Assembly (NCBI GenBank): GCA_015179125.1
Contig: WHVA01000170.1
Span: 124,001-188,000 of the forward strand
DNA length: 64,000 nt
Direction: 5' to 3'
Source: Gautieria morchelliformis
Lineage: Eukaryota > Basidiomycota > Agaricomycetes > Gomphales > Gomphaceae
Within the stretch, counting starts at the first letter, position 1. The number at the start of each line of letters is the position of its first letter. The position numbers and the translations under genes were made by a program. The notes beneath the pieces were generated by a model. It searched no databases and was not told where the DNA came from. It was given only the letters and a program-made list of their open reading frames with translations. Positions 1 through 11,124 of this stretch are shown piece after piece.

Positions 1-746
1 AAGTCGTATGAATCTGCTCGTATGGTATGGAGGGTGTTGGGCTGTGGGTCTAATCTGGGCTGTCCTCTGTCATTTGTGCCTGATACTTGTCAATGTTTTC
101 GGACAAGTGTTTCTATCTCCGATATAGTCTTCCGTCAAATTTACCGTGATCCATCACAAGTCCGCGGGCCTAACCACTATATGCGCGTTCCGTCAATGTT
201 TACCTTGGACTATGAGGAGCTGAGTCGCAAAGGGATGATCAGGCGTCAAGCTCCGAGTCAGGCGTACGCTTATCAGGGCAGATCGACCGAATAAACCTTC
301 AAGTTGTCGCTCGGATAATCTTTTAACTTTTTGCTGTCCATGAAAGTGATCTATTCTCTACGGGAGTTTTCATCGGCAAACTATAGGGGCCATAATCTGT
401 ATGCCAGCCAGGGCGTAACAGTTCTGGACCCAGCCCCAGTGGAGGTGGCATTGCACTTCCGATCCGCGCGGCAACTTGTCTTTCCACACCTATGTGCCTT
501 GTACTACAATAGTACACCGCGCAATTGCCAGTCTGTGTTCGTGTGGTTGTGGAACGTCATCTCCTGTTTGATCCTATTTGCTTCGTGATGCGGCCGGCGG
601 GTATGCCATACCCGAGTGTGCTTCACTGCTTGGATCTTGTTACGAGTTCCAGATCGGGGGACAATATCCAGGTGGGTTCAAGTTGTTCGGTCCCATTGAA
701 AGCTCGTACTCTGCTGACGTTCTGTCTGTATTGTTTATGGCTATTC
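1..746. repeat. Duplicated segment, copy A, left part
   Basis: This stretch matches 29399-30105 in direct orientation, with scattered substitutions and small indels. It is the left part of a repeat of about 2.1 kb whose right part continues at 4983 after the Copia-1 insertion. It begins at the window edge, so its true left end is not visible. Short ORFs on both strands (for example 331-588 and 323-517) are conserved between the two copies mostly because the DNA is, and I see no recognisable domain in them. Confidence 0.85.
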
Positions 747-913
747 TGTCACGCGCAGGACTGAGTTCGAAGGGAAAGTTGATAAGATTACTATCTACCC
801 GGTGAGTACCTAGCACTACGCACCTGAGTTCGAAGGGAAAGTTGATAGGGTTTCCCTTCGAACTCAGACTACTACATTGGGCGACTGCGTCACGTGATCT
901 CGCACGAGCAACA
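747..913 (-). repeat. Copia-1 3' LTR
   Basis: This is the left-hand, 167-bp LTR. It is the 3' LTR because the element is coded on the minus strand. It contains a short inverted repeat (CTGAGTTCGAAGGGAAA and its complement near 832-868). A purine-rich minus-strand tract lies directly next to it at 914-921. Confidence 0.93.
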
Positions 914-924
914 CACCCCCCTGA
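914..924 (-). promoter_or_regulatory. Copia-1 polypurine tract
   Basis: On the minus strand the sequence just before the 3' LTR reads CAGGGGGGTG, a run of purines in the right position to prime plus-strand DNA synthesis. The assignment rests on position and composition. Confidence 0.7.
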
Positions 925-935
925 CGCGGTCAACC

Positions 936-3900
936 TCAGAAGAGTCCCATGGCTCGTCTGTGCCGTTCTACTGACTCGCGAGGCAGCGCTTTGGTCAGCA
1001 GATCCGCCGGCATGCTATTCGTGGGTACGTAGCCGATCTGAATGACTTTATGAGCGACTTTCTCTCGCAGCCAGAAGTACCGAATATCCAGGTGTTTCAT
1101 ACGTCCATGATGTTCAGGGTTTTTGGCGACAGAGAGAGCAGACTGATTGTCAATGAAGAGGTGAGACGGTCCTTCGACTTTTGCGTTAAGTTTGTCTAAT
1201 AGGCTCCGTAACCAGACGATCTCGGTTCCCGCTAGGACCGATGCGACGAATTCAGCCTCGGTTGTGGACAAGGTAACTATATTCTGCAATTTGCTGGCCC
1301 AGCTAATGGCTCCGGTTCCAATCTTTGTGAGGAATCCGGAGGTCGACCGACCGTTGTCCGGGTTTCCTCCATGGTCGGCATCAGTCCACGTTTGGAATGA
1401 CCTGGCTGATAGATCGGGCGCGTATGTGAGTGCTAGGTAGATTGTCCCTTTTAGGTAGCGCAAGAGATGTTTTACTGCCGTCCAGTGCGTTGGGCCTGGA
1501 TTTGAGTTAAATTGTGCGACGCGTCCGACGGCGTAAGCGATATCAGGACGGGTTGCGATGGCCAAGTAATTCAGTGCTCCAACCGCGTTTAGGTAGGGCA
1601 CACCCTTCATTTCCTCCATCTCTTCCGGTGTTGATGGTCCCATGGCAGAGCTCAAATTCGGACCTGGGGCCATAGGCGTGAATACGGGTCGGCAATCCAA
1701 CATCTGGAACCGATCAAGAAGTTCTTGAATATACTGCTTTTGTGAGAGCCTTAGTTTTTTCTTACGCGATCATACTCCACTTCTACGCCTAGTAGCGATG
1801 TTGTCGGGCCCAGATCCTTCAATTTGAAGATTTCGCTTAGTTTGCTTTTGACCTGGTCCAGTTCCGGCTTCGAGTCCGATACTAGGGTTAAATCATCGAC
1901 GAAAACAGGTATGATGACCTTGGTGGTGTCGCTCATCCAGATATAGACACTTGGCGCAGATTGGAGCCGCCTGAATCCCATGCTCTCCAACGCAGTCCCG
2001 AGTCGTTCGTACCACAATCTTCCGCTCTGTTTTAGTCCGTACAGTCCTCTCTTCAGTTTGCATACCCAGTCTGATCCCCCTTGATGATAGCCTTCCGGTT
2101 GCTGCATATATATTTTTGCATCATCGTCAAGTACTCCATTCAGGTAAGCGTTCGATATGTCCACAGATTCGATGTGCGCTCCCTGTAGTGCTCCCTGAGC
2201 TAATATTGTGTGCAGGGCTGCCCATCGTGTGGTAGGAGCGAAGACTTCGTCGTAATCGATGCCTGGTCGTTGGGTATATCCCTTTGCTACCAGGCAGCTC
2301 TTGTATTTATCTAGAGAGCCATGTGAATGGAGCTTGATTTGGAAGACCCACCGAGAGCCAATGGCTTTCTCTCCAGGCGGTAATTTCACTAATTCCCATG
2401 TCCCATTGTCTAGGAGGGCTCGGATCTCTGCATCTGTCGAGTCCTTCCATATTGGTGCATCGGAGCGTTGCATTGCTTCAGCAAACGTCTTGGGAACGTG
2501 GCCATCTTTTATTGTTGCATTCAGTGCAGCTCTGATGATACTCGGTGAGATTGCATTTGCGTCCATGGTGTCTGATTCATCATAGATAAATTCCAGGGCC
2601 TGAATGATTGAAGCGCTGGCTGCTGCACCCCCCTCAGGGCCTGGATCGTCATGATCGGGAGGTGGATGAGGTCAGAGGAATGGGTCATGGAGATGGCGAT
2701 AATCAATCCGGGCAGTAGTCCTGCTGGACCGGCGGAGGGGTGCGATAGGTGCGGGTGGGGCTGGTGGGTCAAGGTCAGCTGGTGGGTCGGGGTCGGCTGG
2801 TGGGTCAAGGTCGGCAGGAGGGTTGGGAGCAACTGGTGGGTCGGGTTCGGCTGGTGGTCTGGGATTTTCTGGAGGGGCGGCTTCTGGGAGTTCAACGCCT
2901 TGGTCCGGTTGCCCTTCCAGTGGAGCTGCGATCCGGTCAGGAAGTGTGGCGGATGGTAGGAGTGGTTCAGTAATATTGTTAGCTGTAGTAAGACCTGGGA
3001 ATTCAGATTCATCAAAGATGACGTCTCAAGATATGATGGTGTGTTTTGTGATGGGGTCCAAGCAGCGCCAACCCTTATAACCGTCCTCGAAGCCAAGGTA
3101 AATGCATTTGCGAGATCTGGGTTGCAGTCCAGTTCTTTCGTCCTTTTGCACATGGACATAGGCAGTGCAGCCAAAGGTACGCAGCATTCCAAGGTTCGGT
3201 TTGTGGCCAAACCAGGCCTCGTAGGGAGTTTTGTCTATGAGCGCAGAGGTTGGAGTGGCATTGACGATTCGAACCAATAGTTTTAGGGCATCTCCCCACA
3301 TCGACGCTGGTAGATGGGCTTGCTGTAGTAGTGCAATCGTTCCTTCCATGAAGGTCCGATTCGTCCGTTCTGAGATGCCGTTCTGCTGCGGTGTGCCCTT
3401 CGTAGTATGTTCGTGGAGTACACCACGGTGCTGGAAATGTTGGTCCCGCTTATGACCAATATACTCCCCGCCTTTGTCGTCCCTAAAACGCTTCACTCTC
3501 GAGTTTAATTGATTTTCTGCCAGTGCTTCAAAGGCTCGGTAGGCATCAAATGCCTCATCCTTTGTCTTCAGGAGATAAACGGTCCTGTACCTCGTGCAGT
3601 CATCCGTGAAAGTAATCCAGTATCGGTGTCCTGATGGTGTGCGGACTGGGAGAGGCCCATGGACGTCTGAGACAACAAGATCGAGTGGGCTGGATGCGCG
3701 GTTGGTGCTCCTTTTTGGGAAGGGGTTGCGGTGTTGCTTCGCAGCAATACATGGTTCGCAGATATGAGGAACAGTCCCATTTGAGTTCACCTGTATTCCG
3801 TCAACCATGTTATTTTCTAGGAGCTTCTCCAGCCGCGCCTGTCCAATGTGCGCGAGTCATCTGTGGAGTAAAGGTCGGTCTACTATTTGCGAGGAGATGG

Positions 3901-4432
3901 CGAGTGCAAGTTCTTGATTTGGGACTGTGTTCCCAGTCAAGAAACCCGTCCCGTTTCGTACGGCAGCACAGAAGCACAATTTGTTGCCTTGGATAAACGA
4001 TATGCGGTCCTTCACGATGCAGACAGTGAAATTGTGATGTGTGGTAAGGTGGAGGACTGCGAATAAGTTGTTCTGGAGTGCGGGCACGTGTAGAACTTTC
4101 GAGAACAAAACATCTTGTGCCGGTTTCCCGTCGATCATGGGGGAAAACAATACTTGCCCCCGCCCAGCCGAGTACACCACCTCGTTTGTTGCTAGTCTGA
4201 TGGGTACTCTGTAGTACTTGTAATTCCGCAGCCAATGACGATGAGGAGTCATGTGGCTGGTCACTCCTGTGTCCGTGTTCCAGCACAGATCGGCGGCTCC
4301 ATTGATTGATGATGAAGGCAAAGGTCATAGGTTCGCATTCCCAGCGAGTTCCTCTGTGATATCGCTCGATGTATTTTTCTTTCTTTCTCGGAGTGTGGAT
4401 AGCGTCTCTGCAAGTGGCGCAAGGGATTCTCG
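936..4432 (-). pseudogene. Copia-1 pol polyprotein, broken
   Basis: The remnant reads on the minus strand as protease, GAG-pre-integrase, integrase, reverse transcriptase and RNase H. Visible motifs are the aspartic-protease NTDTG near 4280, the zinc-binding CEPCIAAKQH near 3750, and the integrase DDE region (TFTDDCTRY, DKGGEYIG, QNGISERTN) within 3026-3808. The RT (1751-2566) has FVDDLTLV as its active-site box, and the RNase H (936-1703) has TDADHGG and STTEAEF. The frame is interrupted by TGA at 4325-4327, 3857-3859, 3026-3028 and 2672-2674, and by a frameshift at an A-run near 1755. The linker before RT (about 2750-2870) is a proline/aspartate repeat. Comparison with Copia-2 supports Arg at the TGA sites at 3857, 3026 and 2672; at 4325 the alignment is looser. 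Confidence 0.92.
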
Positions 4433-4768
4433 TCACTTCAGGTTTCTGTTTCCTGCGGCGATAGTGTTTCCATCCAGATTCTTGCTTTTTAGCCTTGCCC
4501 ACATTTCAATGGGATTTTCCATGATGCTCTCGACGTGAACGTATTGTGTCGGAGTTAGGGATTCGAGTATGGTGCCGGCGGCCTCCTCCCTCTTCAGAAT
4601 CCACTTTTCCGCTTCTCTCGCGTCCATCGGCTTTTTGAGGTCTTCGATGACTATTCGCCATGCGCCTATTTTCATGAGCCTCTCCTGCATTTCGGTTGCC
4701 CAGACATCGTAATTCGTGCCCGTGAGTCTGACGCTTTTCGCGCGACCTTCAGCTTCTGATTTGGACAT
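4433..4768 (-). pseudogene. Copia-1 gag, internally deleted
   Basis: The start is taken at the ATG at 4768, which gives MSKSEAEGRAKS and a UBN2/DUF4219-like gag head (LTGTNYDVWATEMQERL). It is clearly homologous to Copia-2 gag at 19367-20026. Similarity runs to about WARLKS and then jumps to a different C-terminal stretch. Most of the central and C-terminal capsid region present in Copia-2 is therefore missing, and the frame ends at a TGA at 4433-4435. It is read as an internal deletion of several hundred bases. Confidence 0.85.
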
Positions 4769-4798
4769 ACTGGGTTCTTTTCCTTCGATTATAGCGCG

Positions 4799-4810
4799 GG
4801 GCCCATAACC
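4799..4810 (-). promoter_or_regulatory. Copia-1 primer binding site, half-tRNA type
   Basis: The minus-strand sequence immediately after the 5' LTR is GGTTATGGGCCC. This is not complementary to a tRNA 3' end. It is complementary to the anticodon arm of eukaryotic initiator tRNA-Met (GGGCCCAUAACC, with anticodon CAU), as known for Drosophila copia and Ty5-type elements. Copia-2 has the same site at the same position. Confidence 0.85.
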
Positions 4811-4977
4811 TGTCACGCGCAGGACTGAGTTCGAAGGGAAAGTTGATAAGATTACTATCTACCCGGTGAGTACCTAGCACTACGCACCTGAGTTCGAAGG
4901 GAAAGTTGATAGGGTTTCCCTTCGAACTCAGACTACTACATTGGGCGACTGCGTCACGTGATCTCGCACGAGCAACA
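4811..4977 (-). repeat. Copia-1 5' LTR
   Basis: This is the right-hand 167-bp LTR, matching 747-913, bounded by TG/CA and followed by the TATTC target duplication. It should hold the element's promoter. No clear TATA box was picked out. Confidence 0.93.
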
Positions 4978-4982
4978 TATTC

Positions 4983-6337
4983 GAGAAACCGAACTTCTGC
5001 CGTCAGTGGAGAACATTGCAGTACAGCACACGGTCACTTAGGTATCAGATCACTGTCTATTTCACAGGCGCTGACCGGTAATCAACTTGAGCAGCTTTGC
5101 CCTGAAAGAATCACTCCAGGTTGTCAAATGCCCTAGATAAATCACGCAATACTAGAGATTTCTGCCAGCCGGTGCCAATGCGTCACAGCCATTAGAAGAC
5201 TGTCACAGCTGGGAATAGCAACATGGAGCATTAACTGGGACTATAAGAAGGCTAGCAGGAGCTGGGACTATAAGCGCGACCCAGTTGACACCATATATGC
5301 AATCATTCACCAGCTTGATGGACAACTCGGTTGCACGAACGCCGAGGTATTGTCTGACCATTGGTTCGTCTTTTGATGCTGAGAGTCCGGATCCTGTCCC
5401 CGTATTCACACAGGCCTATGTCGCCCCTCCCGGGCCGCAGCCCTTTTTTGTGTACACGGACCGTTTCTTACCCTGACACTTGTGAGCTTACTGCTACACT
5501 CATGTGTCATCGTTATAATATCTACGCAGGATTTTCCTGACAGCCTCTTTCACCGATGTCGCCATTCCCCGTTCCTATGCCGGCAATGGGGCGATCGGTA
5601 CGTATCTTTCACTACTCCAGAACGTGAGGCGCACTGCCCGTGACATCTTTCGATTTCCCTTACCACAGCACCTACCTTCGATGACGACACTGCCGGTGAG
5701 TGGTCCTTGTCGTTCCTTTATTGCTACCATTACTGATACTGACAGCATATATGTCAGATATGCTCCTAAGAATGGAAGACGTCTTGAGGGCTCCTCCGTT
5801 CTTTCGTGATGATCCTCCACGAGTGTCCGGCCTTGAGGCACCCCTCCCCGTTACTGTCGAAGAAGTTCGCGGACCTCCTCAACACAGCATCATACAGGTC
5901 GACAACAGCACAAGGACCTTCCACCTCAAACGATACATTGTCAAGACCAAGGATAATGACAGCACACACTTCTGGTGTGGCTACCCAGATTGTTCGCATG
6001 ATCGCTTCTATGCCAGGCAACAGGTAATATCGCACATCCGCTCTGTCCACCTCAAAGAGAAGCCCTTTAAATGCGCGACTTGGTACGCCGATGATAGACG
6101 TGAGCCTTCTAGACCTTGCTTCTTACTGAAAGCTTACAGCGAGATGTACTTTGTGCGCAAGCAAGACGCCACTCGTCACGTCAGGACGATGAATGAAGGT
6201 AAGAAATACGAGTGCACTGTCTGGTAAGCACACTACCCCATCCCCTTCATGCGCGTTCAGACGTGAGATCTACCCACCAGTCATAAAAAGTACGCCCGTA
6301 AGGACTACCGCGGTAAGCATGAGAGGGGTTGCCAATT
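4983..6337 (+). repeat. Duplicated segment, copy A, right part
   Basis: Homology with the other copy resumes directly after the Copia-1 target duplication and runs to 6337 (copy B: 30106-31450). This part is almost identical between copies, noticeably more so than the left part. It ends abruptly at GTTGCCAATT, after which the two loci share nothing. Confidence 0.9.
5751..6227 (+). CDS. C2H2 zinc-finger protein (copy A)
   Basis: A 158-residue reading frame from the ATG at 5751 ends with TAA-type termination near 6227. A C2H2 finger reads CGYPDCSHDRFYARQQVISH followed by IRSVH, and the linker EKPFKC leads into a second, irregular finger that contains a long insertion and ends RHVRTMNEGKKYEC. 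The region upstream ends in CTGATACTGACAG, a good 3' splice site with branch point, so the ATG may lie inside a second exon and the true start may be further left. The same gene occurs at 30864-31340. DNA or RNA binding is inferred from the finger. Identity beyond that is unknown, and it could belong to an unclassified mobile segment. Confidence 0.6.
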   Translation: MSDMLLRMEDVLRAPPFFRDDPPRVSGLEAPLPVTVEEVRGPPQHSIIQVDNSTRTFHLKRYIVKTKDNDSTHFWCGYPDCSHDRFYARQQVISHIRSVHLKEKPFKCATWYADDRREPSRPCFLLKAYSEMYFVRKQDATRHVRTMNEGKKYECTVW

Positions 6338-9326
6338 AGCGGTCCTGCCAGGAGCGGGCTGTGAGGGAGCGCGGGCTGCCCGCGATGTGGAGATGGTCGT
6401 GTGTGGGCTGGGCGATGGGGACTGGGTGGGCCATGGATGTCGATGCGGACGCAGGTGTGGAGACGGTGTGGAGACGGCGTCGAGACAGCGGATGGACTGA
6501 GAGGAGAGAGCAACGCAGCAGCTCGTGTCTGAGTCTGCGAGTCTTGTGCGGCGCTGGACGGGTATCGAGGGTGCTTACTTATGGGGACGCTGTGACGGGG
6601 TGTCACACGCCCTTTATTTAAATATTTATTTTCGCGCTCGGCTATCGCTCGCCAAGCGGGAGCCGGGCGGCGGGCGCGCCCCGTCGGATGCGCGGCAAGA
6701 AGAGAAGACGCTGCGCATCGGGGCATCAGTCCCCGATGCATCGGGCATTGATGCTGAGAATGAGGACGTTGGCGTTACTGGGAGCAAGGTCTATAGACCT
6801 GTGGACCTGGACCACTATGGGCGCTGAAGGAACGCTGAGGTCACACCATTGAGGTCACACGTGCCGCGCCACTAGAGACCGGCGTTGCCGGTGCAGCCCT
6901 TGTCGAAGGAGCTTTAAAATTATATTTTAGGTTTAAATCTAATACGTCGATTATTTGGAACGTGTAATCACGCGATACAAAAAACAGTGACATTAACATG
7001 GAACGAAGTTTTGGTAATTATATACGGGGTTATCATCAGTATCGAAAAAGGATTGTGATTTATTAATCGGAATATAGGATGGAAAAGGGACAATTGACTG
7101 AGATTTGGTACAAAAATCTGGCTTACACATGTGATTATGCGGAAGCAGGAATTTTTCTATAATGACGTTGAATTTAGGAGATATGTTTTGTAGAACGGAT
7201 CCTGCTCCGTCGAGGAACAGTGGTAGATGCATTACATCGTTGTAGAAGCACGGGGGACGATATGGTGGGTATTTACACTTTTGGTATTGCGATAATGGAG
7301 TTGATTTGGTTGGAGGTGACCATTTGGGAGATTGGTGAGGAAGGGAACACAGTCTATGTTTTTAGTTCGGGCATTGGCAACGATTGCAGACTTGTCGAAA
7401 AATGTGAGTAATTGTATTCAATACAAATCATGAAGCATTTTACGGTGTTTTCAGCGAAGTAGGGTTGAAGGAAAGGAAAACAGAAGATAAATGTCGTTCT
7501 GTTCAGGTATTTATTTGAATAAAGTTATAAAATCTAGGGGAGAGTAATAACGTCTGTTTGTTAAGATCGAGAAACGGCTTTGGACGCGTTGAAAAGATAT
7601 TGTAACATTAAGGTGGTTTCGTTGTTCGTCGTATCAGCTGTATAAGAAGTGCGTTTTGACTTTTTTTTTTAATTGAGGGGTTCAGCGATTTGTATTTTAA
7701 CGATTTTCGGGAATGAATTTTTTTACCCAGTTCCACAATGTATACTAATTATATACACGTCAGCGTATTGATCTGTGTACGCGTCATGTATCTATCTGTG
7801 TGGGGATGGGTGCTAGTGGGGAGGTCTATGGTGTGGTCTATGGACCGCGGTCTATAGACCTGTCTCCCAGCGGCGCGGAACTTCGGGGTCTGATCCCGCG
7901 CCAGAAGCGTGCGCCGCGGCTCCGCGATCGGGCGAAGTCTGCCCACCACTCTCCCCACCCGCGGCACGGATCCACCCCTGTCGATCGGGCACGTGCCCAC
8001 ACCACGCCCCGATTCCATCTCTACCTCCAGTGCACGAGGCGACGTTCTGCAGGGAGCCGCAGTCCTGGCGATGCTCTGATCAGTGCCTGCATGACGTGGG
8101 CACATCCCCCCTCTAGCCTCGGGCTCTCGCGTAGCTTCTTTCATAATCTCGCATTAGTCATCCCATAATACAAGGCTCGTCCTGCTGCGTCGTCCTACCG
8201 ACTCACCGCCTCGTCCATCAGCCTCCATCGCAATGGTCGCGGAGCTGCCACACATGCCCGCCCGGCGTGCCACGTTGAGGTTTGCCGGAGGGGCACGGTC
8301 AAAATCAACTGGGTCGGTCTTTTATGGGCCTGTCCACTGCTGCGGACCAGTTACTTGGTGACTAATACTGGTAGCAATAAGTACTATTTCGCTACTACAT
8401 GTGAAAGATTAAGAGCAGTTGATGATGAATTAGATGTAGATTCAGACTTTGGTTTGAAGTCGAATTGAGTGGAATCATAAAAACAGATAGATAGAGTAAA
8501 CACAAGGTGTGTATGCTCTTCAGTGATAACTACGCAAGTTTATGCGTCGCAAGGTACCAAGTTACTTCAAGAATGTGAGTTCCAATTGACTAAAGAATGT
8601 GTGTTTACATGCTGAACTATTTAACTAGCTACGAGGTCTGCTGCGGCGCGAAGAGTGGAGGGGGGAACGCATGGGTCGACTGATGTGTGTGGATTCGGGA
8701 ATACGGTGGTGCGGAGACAGCGGTAGCTAGGGGATCGATGTAACGAATGGGAGGGGATGTATGTAGTCATGTGCATCAGAAGAATGGTTTGTGGAATATT
8801 AGAGGGAATATTATGGAAGATATGTAGATCACCGGCTCCACGACTAGCTCCTCCATGGATCAACGTCTCTCGGGCTCGGGCTGTGACTCGGGTTGAGTGG
8901 GTCCGCGGGCATTGGGTCAGGGTAGGGTCAGGGTAGAATTGGTAGAATATTGGGAGTGATGCGGTGTGTCGGACGTGTGTGGACTCGAATAGGCATGGAC
9001 GGTGCGGGTGAGGGTGTGTGTGAGGCGTAGGGTGGTGTGTATGTGGTAGTTTGACGGATTGTGATGGCAGCGGCGGCTTACGGGTTATATTTGTGACACT
9101 ACAGACCTTTAAGTCCTGAAAAAACCTAGTTTGTCGAGGCCTTGACAACGATTCCCTCACTTCATCGTTCTAGCTGGTGGGTACAACGTCTCAAAGATGT
9201 CTCTCGATCAAGGTTATATACATAATATACTCTCGAGGGGAGTATTCTCGAGCTTACAGCAGTCTACGTTATTGAGGTCATGATGGGCTTCGCCTACTAG
9301 GAAAATAGTAATACTATATTACAGTA
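6338..9326. other. Gene-poor stretch with diverged inverted repeats
   Basis: No convincing gene was found. 6340-6900 and 7790-8200 are GC-rich, while 6905-7745 is strongly AT-rich. The GC-rich flanks contain matching pieces in opposite orientation (CTGGGAG..AGGTCTATAGACC at 6779-6801 and its complement near 7849-7876), which suggests a worn-out inverted-repeat element around the AT-rich core. A fragment at 7258-7320 translates to a kinase-like IYTFGIAIMEL but is too short to call. 8284-8317 is a short sequence repeated in inverted orientation at 21896-21928. Confidence 0.5.
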
Positions 9327-10954
9327 TCAGAGTCCAGAAGTGGGCAACAAAGGTAGCATTTTCGTGAAAACCTCCCAGCCATTTGATACAGTGTGTGGAG
9401 GGGAGTTGAGACCGCTCCAAACCCCATTTGCTATGGCACTGAAGTCCTCGTCACAAAAATTTAAGGCTTCCTCACGGTTCAAAGGAATGTTTTTACATAG
9501 AGCATCGATGGCCTCTTGTGGCACCGGTATTGAACATTGTTTGCCCCCATAAGCTTGAGGGGATGTAAAGATGTCGCGAGGGGTAGCACCAGATGGCATT
9601 AGTTTATTGTGTTGTGTCCGGACCCTGTGGTTATTCCAGTATGCAACAAAGTCATCAAGGATGGCCTGGAAAATAGGCGGCCACAGCCAGTTGAATAAGG
9701 AGCTGGCAGCATGATTAGTGTCTTTACAGCGGTGAATTATTAGCCATACATATGCAGGGTGTCATTTGGATTGAACGTCCCGTTGTCATAACCTCGTCGA
9801 ACTTCATCAAGAAAGTTGCATTCGGTAGTCTTACGCAGCCAGTGCCATATACCTTCAATGGTAGTGTTGTGAATACTTTTCAAAAAACCATTGGGGGATG
9901 TTCATTTTCTGAGATATCTGGTGTGTAATTCCTCCTTTGTGGACGTTAACAACTTAGCAGAAGGGTCTACGGAATTGCCTACCTAAGTGAGGACTGCATC
10001 GCAAACATCTCCCCGGTCTCACTACCTTTATCTACCATGATTTTCAAAGGTATCGCTGCACAAAGATAAATGAATCAGTTGGTATAATTTGAATGCATCC
10101 ACAGCTATATTACCCTTGTAAGCATCAACAAAGTCAAGGAATACGTGGCCAATTGTTGTAGCCAGACAATCGTTCGGTACCACCACCAAATGGAGGATCG
10201 CACCACTCCACTTGCAGCGGAACCCATATATGGGAAGACTCACTGGTCCAAGCTGGAGTCCTAATGCATTCCCTTTGTCATGTCTATCACAGCACACTTT
10301 GGCGAATACGCCGATGGATGTCAATTTAGTACACTTGAGTTTCTTTTGGCCAGGGTAGCGTGCATCCACAGCTTCCGGTGCATGATCTAGCATCACTTTG
10401 CTTACAGTTGCACTGTATTTGGCTTAAGTTAGGATAAATTTCGGATTAGTGTAGAAGGGAACCTACCGTGGAATGAGATACCCCTCCATTGCTAGTGCTG
10501 CCTTGACATGGCCAGCTCCGTTCAGCCCACTTGTATCTGCGGCCACTTTATTCAATATAAGCTGCGCCGCCTGATCGGGTGGTGGTGGTTTCCGAACAGT
10601 GGGAATGCTATGTTTTTTCTGTAGTTTCTTGAGGGTGCGGCTTCTGCAATTGAACACCGTCATTTATCTTTACCCTAGGTTGTTAAGAATACAACTCACT
10701 TAATGTGTAGTCCATGCTCATCTTGTAATTGGCATAGTTTCTTATCAATAGACAGACCTTCTTTGGCATATTGCAGCAGCGATGCCTTGAGGTCTTCCTC
10801 CAGCGGCCCTGTATATCATTTATTTAGAATGACATGATGCTTATGAGATAGTTTCCTGACATGTGCCATTATCAACACCATTCTTTCCTGCCTTGTTGTG
10901 ACGAGGCATTGAGTGAGAAGGTTGAGACAACGAAGATGAAAGCGAAGACACCAT
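9327..10954 (-). pseudogene. DDE integrase-like gene, spliced and degenerate
   Basis: Splicing the minus strand from the ATG at 10954 gives a protein of the integrase-core family found in many Agaricomycete genomes. It has an N-terminal HTH-like region (SRTLKKLQKKHSIPTVRK), then LDHAPEAVDARYPG, then a core with YGFRCKWSGAILHLVVVPN, DKGSETGEMF and SIHNTTIEGIWHWLRKTT, then YWNNHRVRTQ and MPSGATPRDIF near the C-terminus. Introns with good sites separate the exons near 10870-10818, 10712-10655, 10463-10425 and 10115-10060. After the SSLR codons near 9990 the frame continues only if one base is gained, and a TGA near 9908 interrupts it. I therefore call it a pseudogene, although an unusual intron there cannot be excluded. 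The family is presumed to derive from a transposase, but I cannot name the superfamily. Confidence 0.75.
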
Positions 10955-10976
10955 TACATAAGGCGGATAGCCATCA

Positions 10977-11124
10977 GATGCCGGCTGTTGGAATCATGTA
11001 CAGCCAGTTGTAGATTACATGCACAACCTGCTGTCAGTTACAATTACCTGTTGTAAATTACATCTACAACCTGCTGTAAATTACACGCATGTTCAAATCA
11101 GACGCCCATTCCTGCGCCTCCACA
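10977..11124 (+). repeat. Lead-in repeat of minisatellite 1
   Basis: This AT-richer stretch contains repeated TGTAAATTACA and ACAACCTGCTG modules and a TTGTAAATTACA/TGTACAA pattern that is partly self-complementary. It recurs in direct orientation at 13969-14094, with one module fewer there, again just before a 33-bp array. Confidence 0.8.

Larger units (their letters stand above)
747..4977 (-). mobile_element. Ty1/Copia LTR retrotransposon Copia-1, inactive
   Basis: This is a complete LTR-to-LTR element read on the minus strand. The two 167-bp LTRs begin TG and end CA. The 5-bp target duplication TATTC is seen at 742-746 and 4978-4982. The second copy of the host segment still has the empty site at about 30101 (TAGTC, one difference), which confirms the boundaries independently. 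Gene order on the minus strand is gag, protease, integrase, RT, RNase H, which is Copia order. The gag is internally deleted, and pol carries several TGA stops and a frameshift, so the element cannot move by itself. The two LTRs look near-identical by eye, suggesting a recent insertion despite the decay. Confidence 0.95.

Noticed and set aside
2651..3080. Plus-strand Gly/Trp-rich ORFs
   Set aside because: They lie opposite the proline-rich linker and integrase of Copia-1 pol and are antisense shadows.
7220..7411. Possible kinase fragment (IYTFGIAIMEL)
   Set aside because: Only one short motif in AT-rich DNA, with no upstream HRD, DFG or APE segments found.
8284..8317. Terminal inverted repeat of a giant transposon
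   Set aside because: No direct target duplication flanks the pair at 8284 and 21928, and similarity continues outside the supposed end, so it is reported only as a repeat pair.
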